NCBI GenBank assembly: GCA_949878435.1
Contig: CATLAK010000005.1
Location: forward strand, 1-64,000
Source of the DNA: an uncultured Lachnospiraceae bacterium
Lineage (GTDB): Bacteria; Bacillota; Clostridia; Lachnospirales; Lachnospiraceae
Length of the DNA stretch: 64,000 nt
Direction: 5' to 3'
Shown: in pieces, positions 53,229-61,335 of the stretch
Position numbering within the stretch: position 1 is the stretch's first letter
Layout of the letters: each line of letters begins with the position of its first letter
Made by a program: the position numbers and the translations under genes
The notes under the pieces: generated by a model
Database searches by the model: none
Seen by the model: the letters and a program-made list of their open reading frames with translations, nothing else
What the model was told of the DNA's origin: nothing

Positions 53229-53570
53229 GTAACAGTTCAGCCTGCAAGTACAGGAGAGCAGTTTGGAGAGCGGATGGCTCAGCGCAGATGGCGGCACACC
53301 TTATCTTTTCCAGTCTCCTCTCAAAATCGGATTTCACTAGCAGAATGTATATAGGTATTTCAGGACGGTCGGGTCGGATCCAAGACGGCATCCATGCCGT
53401 TTGGATCCTAAAATCGCCATCCATGGCGATTTTGCCCTGGGTATCCTCACATTCTGTAAGTGAAATTGCCGATTTTTCGCAGAGACTGGAAAAGATAAGG
53501 TGTGCCGCCATCTGCGCTGAGCCATCCGCTCTCCAAACTGCTCTCCTGTACTTGCAGGCTGAACTGTTAC
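53229..53570 (-). repeat. Long-hairpin element, copy 3 (inverted)
   Basis: A 342-bp inverted repeat. The conserved core is 53290-53509 (220 bp), in opposite orientation to copies 1 and 2. The outer arms 53229-53289 and 53510-53570 are exact complements over 61 bp and unlike those of the other copies. The apical hairpins read GGATCCAA/TTGGATCC and AAAATCGCCA/TGGCGATTTT, so the first differs from the GGAGCC/GGCTCC form by a compensating base pair. It lies between the gltB leader and the ncRNA promoter, 30 bases from the latter. Confidence 0.9.
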
Positions 53571-53599
53571 CGGTTTGAAACAAAAAAACTGATAAACAA

Positions 53600-53628
53600 T
53601 TGACATATTCCCAGCTCTTCCGTATAAT
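53600..53628 (+). promoter_or_regulatory. Consensus vegetative promoter for the orphan RNA
   Basis: TTGACA (53600-53605), a 17-base spacer and TATAAT (53623-53628): both hexamers are perfect, predicting a strongly expressed transcript from about 53635. Confidence 0.85.
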
Positions 53629-53634
53629 AATACT

Positions 53635-53810
53635 ACCATACAGGTAACGGAGTGTACCTGTTTAAGCGTTGATATAAGGGAGTGTGCCGGTATGCATTGC
53701 CTTATAGAGCTTGCAAGAGGGGTTGGGCAATGAAACCTCAAACCGGCGTAGGCTGAAAAGCTGAAAGAAAATGCCCTAAAGGTCCTGCCATAACGGCAGG
53801 ACCTTTGTCA
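53635..53810 (+). ncRNA. Structured non-coding RNA of unknown class (about 175 nt)
   Basis: A perfect promoter and an end hairpin (AAAGGTCCTGCC/GGCAGGACCTTT, 53778-53806) bound a region without a credible open frame. Local stems include ACAGGTA/TACCTGT near the 5' end and GCCGGT/ACCGGC enclosing ATTGCC/GGCAAT in the middle. GGAGTGT or GGGAGTGT recurs twice in unpaired positions. I could not match it to 6S, SRP, tmRNA or RNase P features I know. It might instead be a long leader for the PBECR4 gene that starts at 53857, but the terminal hairpin and perfect promoter favour a free RNA. Confidence 0.65.
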
Positions 53811-53856
53811 AAATCAAATCTTCCGCTACAAGCGGCATAGCATCAAACTTCTATCT

Positions 53857-54480
53857 ATGACACATCTTAATCTCAAAAGAAAGTCAAATCATCAAATGGA
53901 TTTATTAATGAAATGTGCTTCCAATTTTCAAAAACTAATGGACTATGAGTATCGATTCATATTGGGGCGAAAAGGACAATTACAAGATATCACGCTTGGC
54001 TTTTCAAATACAGATTTCCATCATCTTGCCGGACTGCACAAACTAAAAGATATAGACCTTGCCCGGTTAAACCGGAACATAGTATTTCAACAAATCCTTA
54101 ATGGCAATATAACATATAGCACATTATTGAAAAGTCAGTTCCTGCCTGAAATACAAAGCCGCCTCAATACACTTCCCTATCTTGAATCCCTTCTGGACGG
54201 AAACCAATTGTTCTATAAATATAATAAGAAAGTCTTCCCGCATTCTTCTATTCAAAGTGAGTTCTTACTAAAACTAGGGGATGGTATCATTCTAAATCTT
54301 TCCTTCCTGTTTGTGGATCACGCAAAAAAAGATGTCTATTTCTGCAGAAGTTTTTTTCCAATGGAACAAACAGACTATTCTAAGAGGCAAATGCAATATA
54401 CCCTTTTAAAAAAAGAAAAGCATAACCTAAAAACCCATCAAACTCTTATCCTATATGACCACCTGACTCGTCCAAAATAA
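53857..54480 (+). CDS. PBECR4 domain-containing protein (toxin-like nuclease fold)
   Basis: A 207-residue protein that resembles the PBECR4 group of the Barnase-EndoU-ColicinE5/D-RelE superfamily: FILGRKGQLQDITLGF, HLAGLHKL, FQQILNGNITY and YFCRSFFP motifs occur in family order, and the conserved histidine in the HLAGL segment is present. Such domains usually sit in phage or polymorphic-toxin proteins and are predicted RNases. Here the domain stands alone, with no delivery region. No clear ribosome site precedes ATG 53857. Its 3' end overlaps the convergent CPBP gene by 35 bp. No antitoxin gene is seen. Confidence 0.75.
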   Translation: MTHLNLKRKSNHQMDLLMKCASNFQKLMDYEYRFILGRKGQLQDITLGFSNTDFHHLAGLHKLKDIDLARLNRNIVFQQILNGNITYSTLLKSQFLPEIQSRLNTLPYLESLLDGNQLFYKYNKKVFPHSSIQSEFLLKLGDGIILNLSFLFVDHAKKDVYFCRSFFPMEQTDYSKRQMQYTLLKKEKHNLKTHQTLILYDHLTRPK

Positions 54481-55351
54481 TCCGCCGCTTCATATAAAAG
54501 AAAATACCTGCTGCCGCCACAAGGAATCCTGCCCCTGCCGCAATTGCCTGCCCCCTTCCCATATCAGCCAGACTGCTCTGATAGGTCATGGCAAACACGC
54601 TGATATTCGCCACTCCATGGAACAGCACCGGCGCTGCAAAGCTCTTATATCGCTCATAAAAATAGGCAATCAATAGTCCAAGTATGGTTCCATATACCGC
54701 CTGCACCAGATTTCCATGATAAATGCCGAATAAGAGGGACGAAACCACCAGCGCGATCTTATCGTTAAAACAGCGTTTCATCCGGTTATAAAGAATCCCG
54801 CGGAACACTGCCTCCTCCGCCAGCGGAGAAATGAACCCATATAAGAAAAGTCCGGCGGCAAACTGTACGCCGTACTGCATCTTATGTACTTCATTGTACG
54901 TCTGGGAGCTGTCTGAGAAGCCTGCCCCCCAGAAAAGGAAATTGATACCTGCCGCTATGCACAAGGCAAAAACAGCAAGGAAACAATATGCGGTTACTCT
55001 CTTTCCATCTATCTGCTGTTTTTCCGCCTTATCCTTTTCATCTGCCAGCGGTACAGCGATTTCTCCTTTTACTACCGTCAGGATTGATGCCACGCCGATC
55101 AAAGAAGCCGCGCCATATACCATTCCCCGTATGGTATACACATGCCGCGAGATAAAAGCAGCAACTCCTTCCCCGCCTGCTGTACCCAATACATTCAGCA
55201 GAAAATACAGCAGGATTTCTGCAATATCATGCACGGCAAAATATACAAAAAGAGGCAGCAGTAAATAGGCTGTCTTCTTAAGGGAAGACCATTTCTGCAG
55301 TTCTTCTTTTTTCCATGGAAATCCAAAGGTCTTCCACACATTCATCTTCAT
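54446..55351 (-). CDS. CPBP family intramembrane metallo/glutamic protease
   Basis: A 301-residue polytopic membrane protein. The protease motifs are EEAVFRGILYNRM (EExxxR), LLFGIYHGNLVQA (FxxxH type) and VLFHGVANIS. The N-terminal 160 residues add four or so helices. Members process prenylated or membrane-bound proteins, or confer bacteriocin immunity. It precedes the HAD phosphatase and S1 genes' convergent neighbour on the same strand, with a 21-base gap to the HAD gene. Substrate unknown. Confidence 0.9.
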   Translation of the reverse strand: MKMNVWKTFGFPWKKEELQKWSSLKKTAYLLLPLFVYFAVHDIAEILLYFLLNVLGTAGGEGVAAFISRHVYTIRGMVYGAASLIGVASILTVVKGEIAVPLADEKDKAEKQQIDGKRVTAYCFLAVFALCIAAGINFLFWGAGFSDSSQTYNEVHKMQYGVQFAAGLFLYGFISPLAEEAVFRGILYNRMKRCFNDKIALVVSSLLFGIYHGNLVQAVYGTILGLLIAYFYERYKSFAAPVLFHGVANISVFAMTYQSSLADMGRGQAIAAGAGFLVAAAGIFFYMKRRIILDESGGHIG

Positions 55352-55372
55352 AAGCGCTCTTCCCTTCCAATC

Positions 55373-56041
55373 TTATTCTTGTGTCAGGAAAGTTCCCAGT
55401 TCTTCCACCGAATCTATGAGATAGTCCGCCCCTTCTGCCTCAAGCTCTCCTTCTCCCGCATAGCCAAACGTCACTCCTACTCCGGTCAGCCCATACGCTT
55501 TCGCGCCCTGAATGTCGAACTTTCTATCTCCGATCATGGCGCAGATTTCTTTTCGCTCTTTTCTCGGAAGAGAAAGCAGACCCAGCTGTGAAAGCGCTTC
55601 CTCCACCACCTCTTCTTTGGTGGTTCTGCTTCCGTCCAGCCCGCTTCCCACGATTACCTCGAAATACTGTTCTATTTCAAAGTGGGCAAGAATCTGACAG
55701 ACAAATTCCGTAGGCTTGCTGGACGCCACCGCCAGGTGAATCCCTTTTTCACAAAGTTTTGCAAGCATCTGCGCCATCCCCGGATAAATCTGGTTTTCCA
55801 GCACACCTATGGGCGCATACCGCTCCCTGTAATAGACGACCGCCTTATCCAGCTCTTCCTCTGGGAAACCATAAAACTCCCTAAAGCTGTCCTTAAGAGG
55901 CGGTCCCACAAAGGGCTCTAATTTGTCCAGATCCGGCTCTTCGATGCCAAACTTTTTAAGTGCATACTGCACCGACTTGGTAATTCCTTCCTTGGAGTCC
56001 GTCAGAGTGCCGTCCAGATCAAATAAACAATATCGAAACAT
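55373..56041 (-). CDS. HAD family phosphatase (phosphoglycolate phosphatase-like)
   Basis: A protein of about 222 residues with HAD motifs: FDLDGTLTDS (I), VASSKPT (II), the lysine in the KPTEF/SRTTKEEV region (III) and MIGDRKFDIQGAK (IV). A helical C1 cap follows motif I. It dephosphorylates a small metabolite, possibly phosphoglycolate or a nucleotide. The start at 56041 (MFRYCL) has GAGGAG upstream; a longer frame to 56143 would overlap the S1 gene. It follows that gene by 22 bases and is likely cotranscribed. Confidence 0.92.
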   Translation of the reverse strand: MFRYCLFDLDGTLTDSKEGITKSVQYALKKFGIEEPDLDKLEPFVGPPLKDSFREFYGFPEEELDKAVVYYRERYAPIGVLENQIYPGMAQMLAKLCEKGIHLAVASSKPTEFVCQILAHFEIEQYFEVIVGSGLDGSRTTKEEVVEEALSQLGLLSLPRKERKEICAMIGDRKFDIQGAKAYGLTGVGVTFGYAGEGELEAEGADYLIDSVEELGTFLTQE

Positions 56042-56063
56042 CGCAATCGCTCCTCTATCTATT

Positions 56064-56969
56064 TTACTTAAGTCCCAGTTTTGCAAACAGATCCCCCAGG
56101 CTCGTCCCCACGCTCTCACCGGAGTCGAACTGCTTCGTGTCAAAACTCTCCACTTCCTCCGCCTGCTGTTCCTCCGCCGCCTTCATGCTTAAGGAAATTT
56201 TGCCGTCGTTGGTATTTAAGACCTTTACCTTGACCTTATCCCCTACCTTCAGCACTTCGGAGGGCTTTTTGATTCTTCTCTGACAAATCTGTGAAATATG
56301 CACCAGACCGCTTAAGCCATCTTTCAAATCTACAAATGCTCCATATGGCTGGAGACTTTCAACCGTGCCTTCCAGAATCGTTCCTGGCACGATCATTGCC
56401 ACCTTATGGTCATGTTCTTCCTTCTGCTGTTCTTTTAAAATTTCCTTCGCGGAGAGCACCAGCTTTTCTTTCTCCTGATCCACCGTTATGACCCTTACGG
56501 TCAATGTCTTTCCTTTATAGGCTTCCAAGTCCTCCACATAGGACAAATCAAGCTGGGATGCAGGGATAAATCCCCTGATGCCTTCCAAATAAGCAACCAC
56601 ACCTGCATTGACCACTTCGCTCACCTTTACGGAAAGGTTTTTCTTTTCTTCCTTATAGCCCTCAAGCACATCCCATGCAAGCACCTCATTTGCTTCCTTT
56701 TTAGAAAGAAGGATGTTGCCCTGCCCATCGTCCATCTTTACCACCGTGGCTTCTATCACATCTCCTGCCTGTACATCCGTCAGGATTGAAAATCCCGGGT
56801 CGCTGCTCATATCAGCCGCCTTGATGATGCCCTGGGTGTAATACTTAAGGTCTAAGGTCACTTCCTCCTCATTCACATCGATCACTGTTCCCTGAATCAC
56901 ATCCCCTTCCTGAATCTTGCGGAAAGATGCCTCCAGTTCCTTTTCATAGTCCTTCATTGTCTCTTCCAT
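56064..56969 (-). CDS. S1 RNA-binding domain protein (ribosomal S1-like)
   Basis: A 301-residue protein with three S1 OB folds: residues 20-90 (EGDVIQGTVIDVNEEEVTLDL), 105-175 (GIRGFIPASQLDLSYVED) and 195-265 (GTILEGTVESLQPYGAFVDL, LSGLVHISQI). The third is the most canonical. Such short S1-like proteins in Firmicutes are annotated as 30S protein S1 homologues and bind mRNA. The ribosome site GGGAG precedes ATG 56969. It is the first gene of the operon with the HAD phosphatase. Confidence 0.93.
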   Translation of the reverse strand: MEETMKDYEKELEASFRKIQEGDVIQGTVIDVNEEEVTLDLKYYTQGIIKAADMSSDPGFSILTDVQAGDVIEATVVKMDDGQGNILLSKKEANEVLAWDVLEGYKEEKKNLSVKVSEVVNAGVVAYLEGIRGFIPASQLDLSYVEDLEAYKGKTLTVRVITVDQEKEKLVLSAKEILKEQQKEEHDHKVAMIVPGTILEGTVESLQPYGAFVDLKDGLSGLVHISQICQRRIKKPSEVLKVGDKVKVKVLNTNDGKISLSMKAAEEQQAEEVESFDTKQFDSGESVGTSLGDLFAKLGLK

Positions 56970-57175
56970 AACCTTCTCCCATCTGTCATTTATTATGACT
57001 GCTTCTTAATCGTGTGCAGTATACATTTCTATCATTCCTGTCCGCTATTCATATGCTTACACACATATGGATAGTATATCACACTTTAACCCTCTTTAAG
57101 AATATCAAAATATACATTTTTTGCAACATGTGATATACTTATGTTGCTCAATTACTACAAATAAGGAATAAGAAC

Positions 57176-58732
57176 ATGAAAATCAGAAGAACACTGGAAA
57201 AAAGCATTGCTGTTATCTTTTCAATTGTATTTGCAGTATGCAGTTTTTTTACATTATTTCACTTTGAAAAATATCCCCTCGGGTTTCATCACAGCACACT
57301 TAAAACGCTCATCTTTGCGCTGGTCTGTGCCGGAATTTTAATTGGATATGTAAAACTCTTTGATGGACGCAACACCAAAAGAGTAAATATTGCCAGATTA
57401 TCTATTGCCTTTTTATTGATTATCCTTCAAGTACTACTGTTTCTCAAGGTTATGACACCGATTGGATGGGACGCCTTTGAGATTACCAATTCTGCTGAAT
57501 ACGGCATGTATAACGGAGATTACTTTATCCGTCATACCAACAATTTATTTATGCAGATTCTATTGTCGGATTATTTAAAGATTACGAAATTCCTTCCCAT
57601 TCTCTCTCCCTTAAGAAAAATGGAACTACTGAACCTGCTTTTTGTGGACGTCTCTATCCTGATGGCAGTCATGACTGCCAGAAAGTTATATGGGATAAAG
57701 GCATCTGACCGCGTATTTATCTGTTCCGTTTTATTAATTGGATTTCATCCAACCCTTTCTACGATTTACAGTGATACCCTCGCCATGCCCTTTCCTGTCG
57801 GCGTTCTGTTTTTCATTGTACATGCTGTACATAAGGCGCCAACTGCAGATGCCCCCTGTAGGCAGGCATATCGCATAAAAGTAAAAAAAGCTCTGTGTAT
57901 GTTCATGGCAGGTGTTTTGGGTATTTTCGGATATTATATCAAACCTACCGTTCTGATCATCTATATTGCCATGGGCATTTTGCTTTTTCTTCGCTGGGAA
58001 AAGGAGAAACTGCCAAAGCAGCTTCTTTTGCTGTTTGTCAGCTTTGCTTTGGGATGCGGAACTGCCGCCACAGTAATTTATATGAGAGAGGCGCCTGTAA
58101 AAAGGACGCTTGAAGAGCAATATCCCGGTATCATACCGTTAGGGGTACTGCACTATATGGGATTGGGATTGAGTTCCCTGGAAGACGACCCTTCCGGATA
58201 CGGCGGTTGGAACAAACCGGAAGTGCGCTGGACACAACAGCACATTGAGGATGACGACTACGCACAGGAAGCAATGGCACATATTGGAGAGCGGATCAGT
58301 AATTACGGTCCCATTGGCTATCCGGAACATTTATTCAACAAGCTGGTCTGGGCAGGCAGCGACGGAACCTTTTTCTATGGGTTAGAAGGCGGATTCCATT
58401 TAGAAGAGCAGGCCCCTTCCAACACTTTGCGGGGTCTGCTCCAAAATGGATTCTATATTGAAACGAACTTTTATCAAAACTGGTTTTCGTCCTTTATGCA
58501 GGGTGTATGGCTGATGATCTGCGTCATGAGTGCTCTGAGCATCTTCCGCAGATCTGGCAGTATTTATAGCTCCGCCGCCAAATTATCCGTCCTTGGTCTG
58601 TTCCTGTTTCTTTTGCTGTTCGAAAACCGGAGCCGATATCTATTTTTGTACCTGCCCCTCCTGCTTCTTGCACTTGAATCTGAAACCGGCTGGACTACCG
58701 CTTTTACCCGACGGATTTCCAAGTCCTCCTAA
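57176..58732 (+). CDS. Polytopic membrane protein, probable GT-C glycosyltransferase
   Basis: A 518-residue protein with ten or more hydrophobic helices. Early in the sequence, after the third helix, PIGWDAFEITNSAEYGMY may correspond to the acidic first-loop motif of GT-C lipid-linked sugar transferases, and RHTNNLFMQILL follows as in that group. SDTLAMPFPVG and YYIKPTVLIIYI are further conserved-looking segments. It would move a sugar from an isoprenoid carrier outside the membrane. The assignment rests on this pattern alone. It is monocistronic and diverges from the S1 gene. Confidence 0.78.
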   Translation: MKIRRTLEKSIAVIFSIVFAVCSFFTLFHFEKYPLGFHHSTLKTLIFALVCAGILIGYVKLFDGRNTKRVNIARLSIAFLLIILQVLLFLKVMTPIGWDAFEITNSAEYGMYNGDYFIRHTNNLFMQILLSDYLKITKFLPILSPLRKMELLNLLFVDVSILMAVMTARKLYGIKASDRVFICSVLLIGFHPTLSTIYSDTLAMPFPVGVLFFIVHAVHKAPTADAPCRQAYRIKVKKALCMFMAGVLGIFGYYIKPTVLIIYIAMGILLFLRWEKEKLPKQLLLLFVSFALGCGTAATVIYMREAPVKRTLEEQYPGIIPLGVLHYMGLGLSSLEDDPSGYGGWNKPEVRWTQQHIEDDDYAQEAMAHIGERISNYGPIGYPEHLFNKLVWAGSDGTFFYGLEGGFHLEEQAPSNTLRGLLQNGFYIETNFYQNWFSSFMQGVWLMICVMSALSIFRRSGSIYSSAAKLSVLGLFLFLLLFENRSRYLFLYLPLLLLALESETGWTTAFTRRISKSS

Positions 58733-58734
58733 TT

Positions 58735-59376
58735 CTATATTTCTACAAACTTGTCTGTCCCCATGCCGCAGACAGGGCACTTATAGTCATCCGGGAGTCC
58801 TTCGCCTTCATAAATATAACCGCAGACCTGACATCTAAATCTGCGTCCCTTTCCTCCCTCCGGCTTCTTTTCATCCTCTTCCGGGATATAGGTAGGCGCA
58901 TTCTTAGGGCTTTTGCCTTTGATAACTTTATGATAATAAGCGTAGGTCATAGCATCCCTGTTTCCTAAAACTTCCGCCCCCTTTACTTCGCCCAGAAAGA
59001 CCGTATGGGTTGCGGTTTCCATTTTATCAATGACATCGCATACGATATAGGCACAGCTGTCAGATACGATCGGCATATGATCTTCCACGCTGTACTTCAC
59101 TTCTGCAAATTTATCCGATTCTTTTCCTGTTTTAAAACCGAACGTTCCGATGATGGAAGGATCGGAATCCTCCGCTAAAATGGAAATTGCAAACTTGCCC
59201 GTTTCGCTGATACATTTGTTGGTGTAATTGTTGTGATTGATGCTGACAGCAATCGTTGCCGGAGTGGATGTGATCTGCATGGCGCTGTTTGCCGTACATC
59301 CTGTAGGTCTTCCGTTGTCCCATGTGCTTACGACATATACACCGTAAGATAATTTGTGAAATGCACTCTGATTCAT
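58735..59376 (-). CDS. Flavin reductase-rubredoxin fusion (high-molecular-weight rubredoxin)
   Basis: A 213-residue protein. Residues 1-160 form a flavin-reductase FMN-binding domain ([37 protein letters not shown]). A linker leads to a C-terminal rubredoxin domain with [10 protein letters not shown] and [13 protein letters not shown], an Fe(Cys)4 centre. This is the Hrb architecture known from acetogens, which hands electrons to flavodiiron proteins that reduce oxygen or NO. It has its own promoter with a Fur/PerR-like box at the start site, consistent with an oxidative stress role. Confidence 0.93.
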   Translation of the reverse strand: MNQSAFHKLSYGVYVVSTWDNGRPTGCTANSAMQITSTPATIAVSINHNNYTNKCISETGKFAISILAEDSDPSIIGTFGFKTGKESDKFAEVKYSVEDHMPIVSDSCAYIVCDVIDKMETATHTVFLGEVKGAEVLGNRDAMTYAYYHKVIKGKSPKNAPTYIPEEDEKKPEGGKGRRFRCQVCGYIYEGEGLPDDYKCPVCGMGTDKFVEI

Positions 59377-59400
59377 TATTTTCTCCTTTTCTTATAATAT

Positions 59401-59448
59401 TAGGAATGATTCTTATTTTAGTCTAATCACATTTCCAGAAAAAGTCAA
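59401..59448 (-). promoter_or_regulatory. Promoter of the Hrb gene with a Fur/PerR-type 7-1-7 box
   Basis: On the minus strand -35 TTGACT (59443-59448), a 17-base spacer and -10 TAGACT (59420-59425). Just downstream, 59401-59415 reads TAAGAATCATTCCTA, a 7-1-7 inverted repeat with one mismatch in length and arrangement like PerR and Fur boxes. Confidence 0.55.
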
Positions 59449-59638
59449 TACACTTTCAGTGTGCACCAATTTACATGAAGCAATACATGTTCGTTTCACA
59501 CCCACGCCAATCACTCCGCTGATTGCCACTGAGAATGTGCCGCCTCTTGTTCACATTCTACGCTCTGAGCCTACACGCTGCTGCCATGCTCCTGCAGGAT
59601 GGACTGTTGTCATGGCCTTAACTTCTTCTTTTTATCTT
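59449..59638. other. Intergenic stretch without a supported gene
   Basis: Between the Hrb promoter and the ABC-F promoter there is a moderately GC-rich stretch. Open frames across it lack a ribosome site and resemble nothing known. No tRNA or terminator was recognised. Confidence 0.4.
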
Positions 59639-59667
59639 TTGACTTTCATTGAATTTCCCATTATAAT
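59639..59667 (+). promoter_or_regulatory. Promoter of the ABC-F gene
   Basis: TTGACT (59639-59644), a 17-base spacer and TATAAT (59662-59667), about 40 bases upstream of the start codon; transcript leader of roughly 35 bases. Confidence 0.8.
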
Positions 59668-59708
59668 CTTAGCGTATATATCAATTTATCCCAAAATCAG
59701 GAGAAAAC

Positions 59709-61265
59709 ATGAGTATTTTAAATGTAGAGCACTTAACCCACGGCTTTGGAGACAGAGCCATTTTTCAGGATGTGTCCTTCCGCCTTTTGAAGGGAGAGCA
59801 TATTGGTCTTGTTGGCGCTAACGGAGAGGGTAAATCCACCTTTATGAATATCATTACTGGAAAATTGACGCCCGATGAGGGCAAGATTGAATGGGCAAAG
59901 AATGTCCGCGTAGGTTATCTGGATCAGCACACCGTCCTTGAAAAAGGCATGACAATAAGAACTGTGCTTTCCTCCGCCTTTGACTTTTTGTATGCGCTGG
60001 AAGCACAGATGAACGAAATCTGCGATAAGATGGGGAACGCCTCCGAAACGGAACTGGAAGCCTATATGGAAGAACTAGGTACCATACAGGATCTTCTCAC
60101 CATGCACGATTTTTATCTCATTGATGCCAAGGTAGATGAGGTTGCAAGAGCCCTTGGACTTACTGAGCTTGGATTAGAGCGGGATGTGACAGACTTAAGC
60201 GGCGGACAGCGCACCAAGGTGCTGCTTGGAAAGCTCCTTTTAGAAAAACCCGACATCCTTCTTTTGGATGAGCCGACGAACTATCTGGATGCGGAGCATA
60301 TTGAATGGCTGAAGCGGTATCTGAACGACTACGAGAATGCTTTTATCCTTATTTCCCATGACATTCCCTTCTTAAACAGCGTCATCAACCTGATCTACCA
60401 CATGGACAATCAGGAATTGAACCGCTATCCGGGAGATTACGATAAATTTCAGGAAGTTTACGCCATGAAGAAGGCACAGCTAGAAGCGGCTTATAATAAG
60501 CAGCAGAAAGAAATTGCCGATTTGAAGGATTTCGTTGCCAGAAACAAGGCAAGAGTCGCCACCCGCAACATGGCGATGTCCCGTCAGAAAAAGCTGGATA
60601 AAATGGATGTGATTGAACTTGCAGGGGAAAGACCTAAGCCTGAATTTCACTTTAAAGAAGCCCGCACACCGGGACGGTATGTCTTCCAGACAAAAGAACT
60701 GGTCATCGGCTATGATGAACCCCTCTCATCTCCCTTAAACCTTGAAATGGAGCGAGGGGCGAAAATCGTGCTTACCGGCGCCAACGGGATTGGAAAGACA
60801 ACTCTTTTAAAAAGTATCTTAGGACTCATTCCCCCCATTAGCGGAAGCGTAGAGCAGGGAGACTACTTAAGCATCGGTTACTTTGAGCAGGAGATGGACC
60901 AGAACATTGCCACCACCTGCATTGAAGAAATCTGGCAGGAATTTCCTGGCTTTAGCCAATATGAGGTGCGCTCTGCCCTTGCCAAATGTGGGCTCACCAC
61001 CAGACATATCGAAAGCAAGGTAAAAGTGCTAAGCGGCGGAGAACAGGCTAAGGTACGCCTGTGCAAACTGATCAACCGGGAAACCAACATCCTGCTTCTG
61101 GACGAACCCACCAACCATCTGGATACAGATGCAAAGGAGGAACTGCGGCGCGCCTTGATGGCGTATAAGGGCAGCATCCTTATGGTGTGCCATGAACCCT
61201 TATTCTATGAGGGACTTGCCACAGATGTGTGGGATTGCACCAAGTGGACTACACGGCTTGTCTAG
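59709..61265 (+). CDS. ABC-F family ATP-binding protein
   Basis: A 518-residue protein with two ABC ATPase domains and no membrane segments. The first has GANGEGKST, LSGGQRTKV and LLLDEPTNYLD; the second has GANGIGKTT, LSGGEQAKV and LLLDEPTNHLD. A basic, helical interdomain linker (residues about 245-310, NKARVATRNMAMSRQKKLDK) is the ribosome-contacting arm. These proteins work on the ribosome as translation factors, some giving antibiotic resistance; nothing here shows which. The promoter is vegetative and the leader too short for attenuation. The ribosome site CAGGAG is good. Confidence 0.95.
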   Translation: MSILNVEHLTHGFGDRAIFQDVSFRLLKGEHIGLVGANGEGKSTFMNIITGKLTPDEGKIEWAKNVRVGYLDQHTVLEKGMTIRTVLSSAFDFLYALEAQMNEICDKMGNASETELEAYMEELGTIQDLLTMHDFYLIDAKVDEVARALGLTELGLERDVTDLSGGQRTKVLLGKLLLEKPDILLLDEPTNYLDAEHIEWLKRYLNDYENAFILISHDIPFLNSVINLIYHMDNQELNRYPGDYDKFQEVYAMKKAQLEAAYNKQQKEIADLKDFVARNKARVATRNMAMSRQKKLDKMDVIELAGERPKPEFHFKEARTPGRYVFQTKELVIGYDEPLSSPLNLEMERGAKIVLTGANGIGKTTLLKSILGLIPPISGSVEQGDYLSIGYFEQEMDQNIATTCIEEIWQEFPGFSQYEVRSALAKCGLTTRHIESKVKVLSGGEQAKVRLCKLINRETNILLLDEPTNHLDTDAKEELRRALMAYKGSILMVCHEPLFYEGLATDVWDCTKWTTRLV

Positions 61266-61289
61266 CATAAAAGTTTATAACACATCTTA

Positions 61290-61326
61290 ATGCAAAAAGC
61301 AGGTTCCGCCGAACCTGCTTTTTGAT
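61290..61326. terminator. Bidirectional intrinsic terminator
   Basis: AAAAAGCAGGTTC and GAACCTGCTTTTT (61294-61323) form a perfect 13-bp stem with a four-base loop, shared by the ABC-F gene and the convergent phosphorylase gene. Confidence 0.92.
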
Positions 61327-61335
61327 TATGATAAA

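Noticed and set aside
53122-53583. Open frames of 117-153 codons across element copy 3
   Set aside because: They run through the inverted arms and hairpins on both strands and have no ribosome site or known domain.
53635-53810. 6S or SRP RNA
   Set aside because: The ends do not pair to close a 6S-like rod, and the conserved SRP helix 8 loop was not found.
59459-59821. Plus-strand frame of 120 codons before the ABC-F gene
   Set aside because: It runs out of frame into the ABC-F coding start, lacks a ribosome site and contains the ABC-F promoter.
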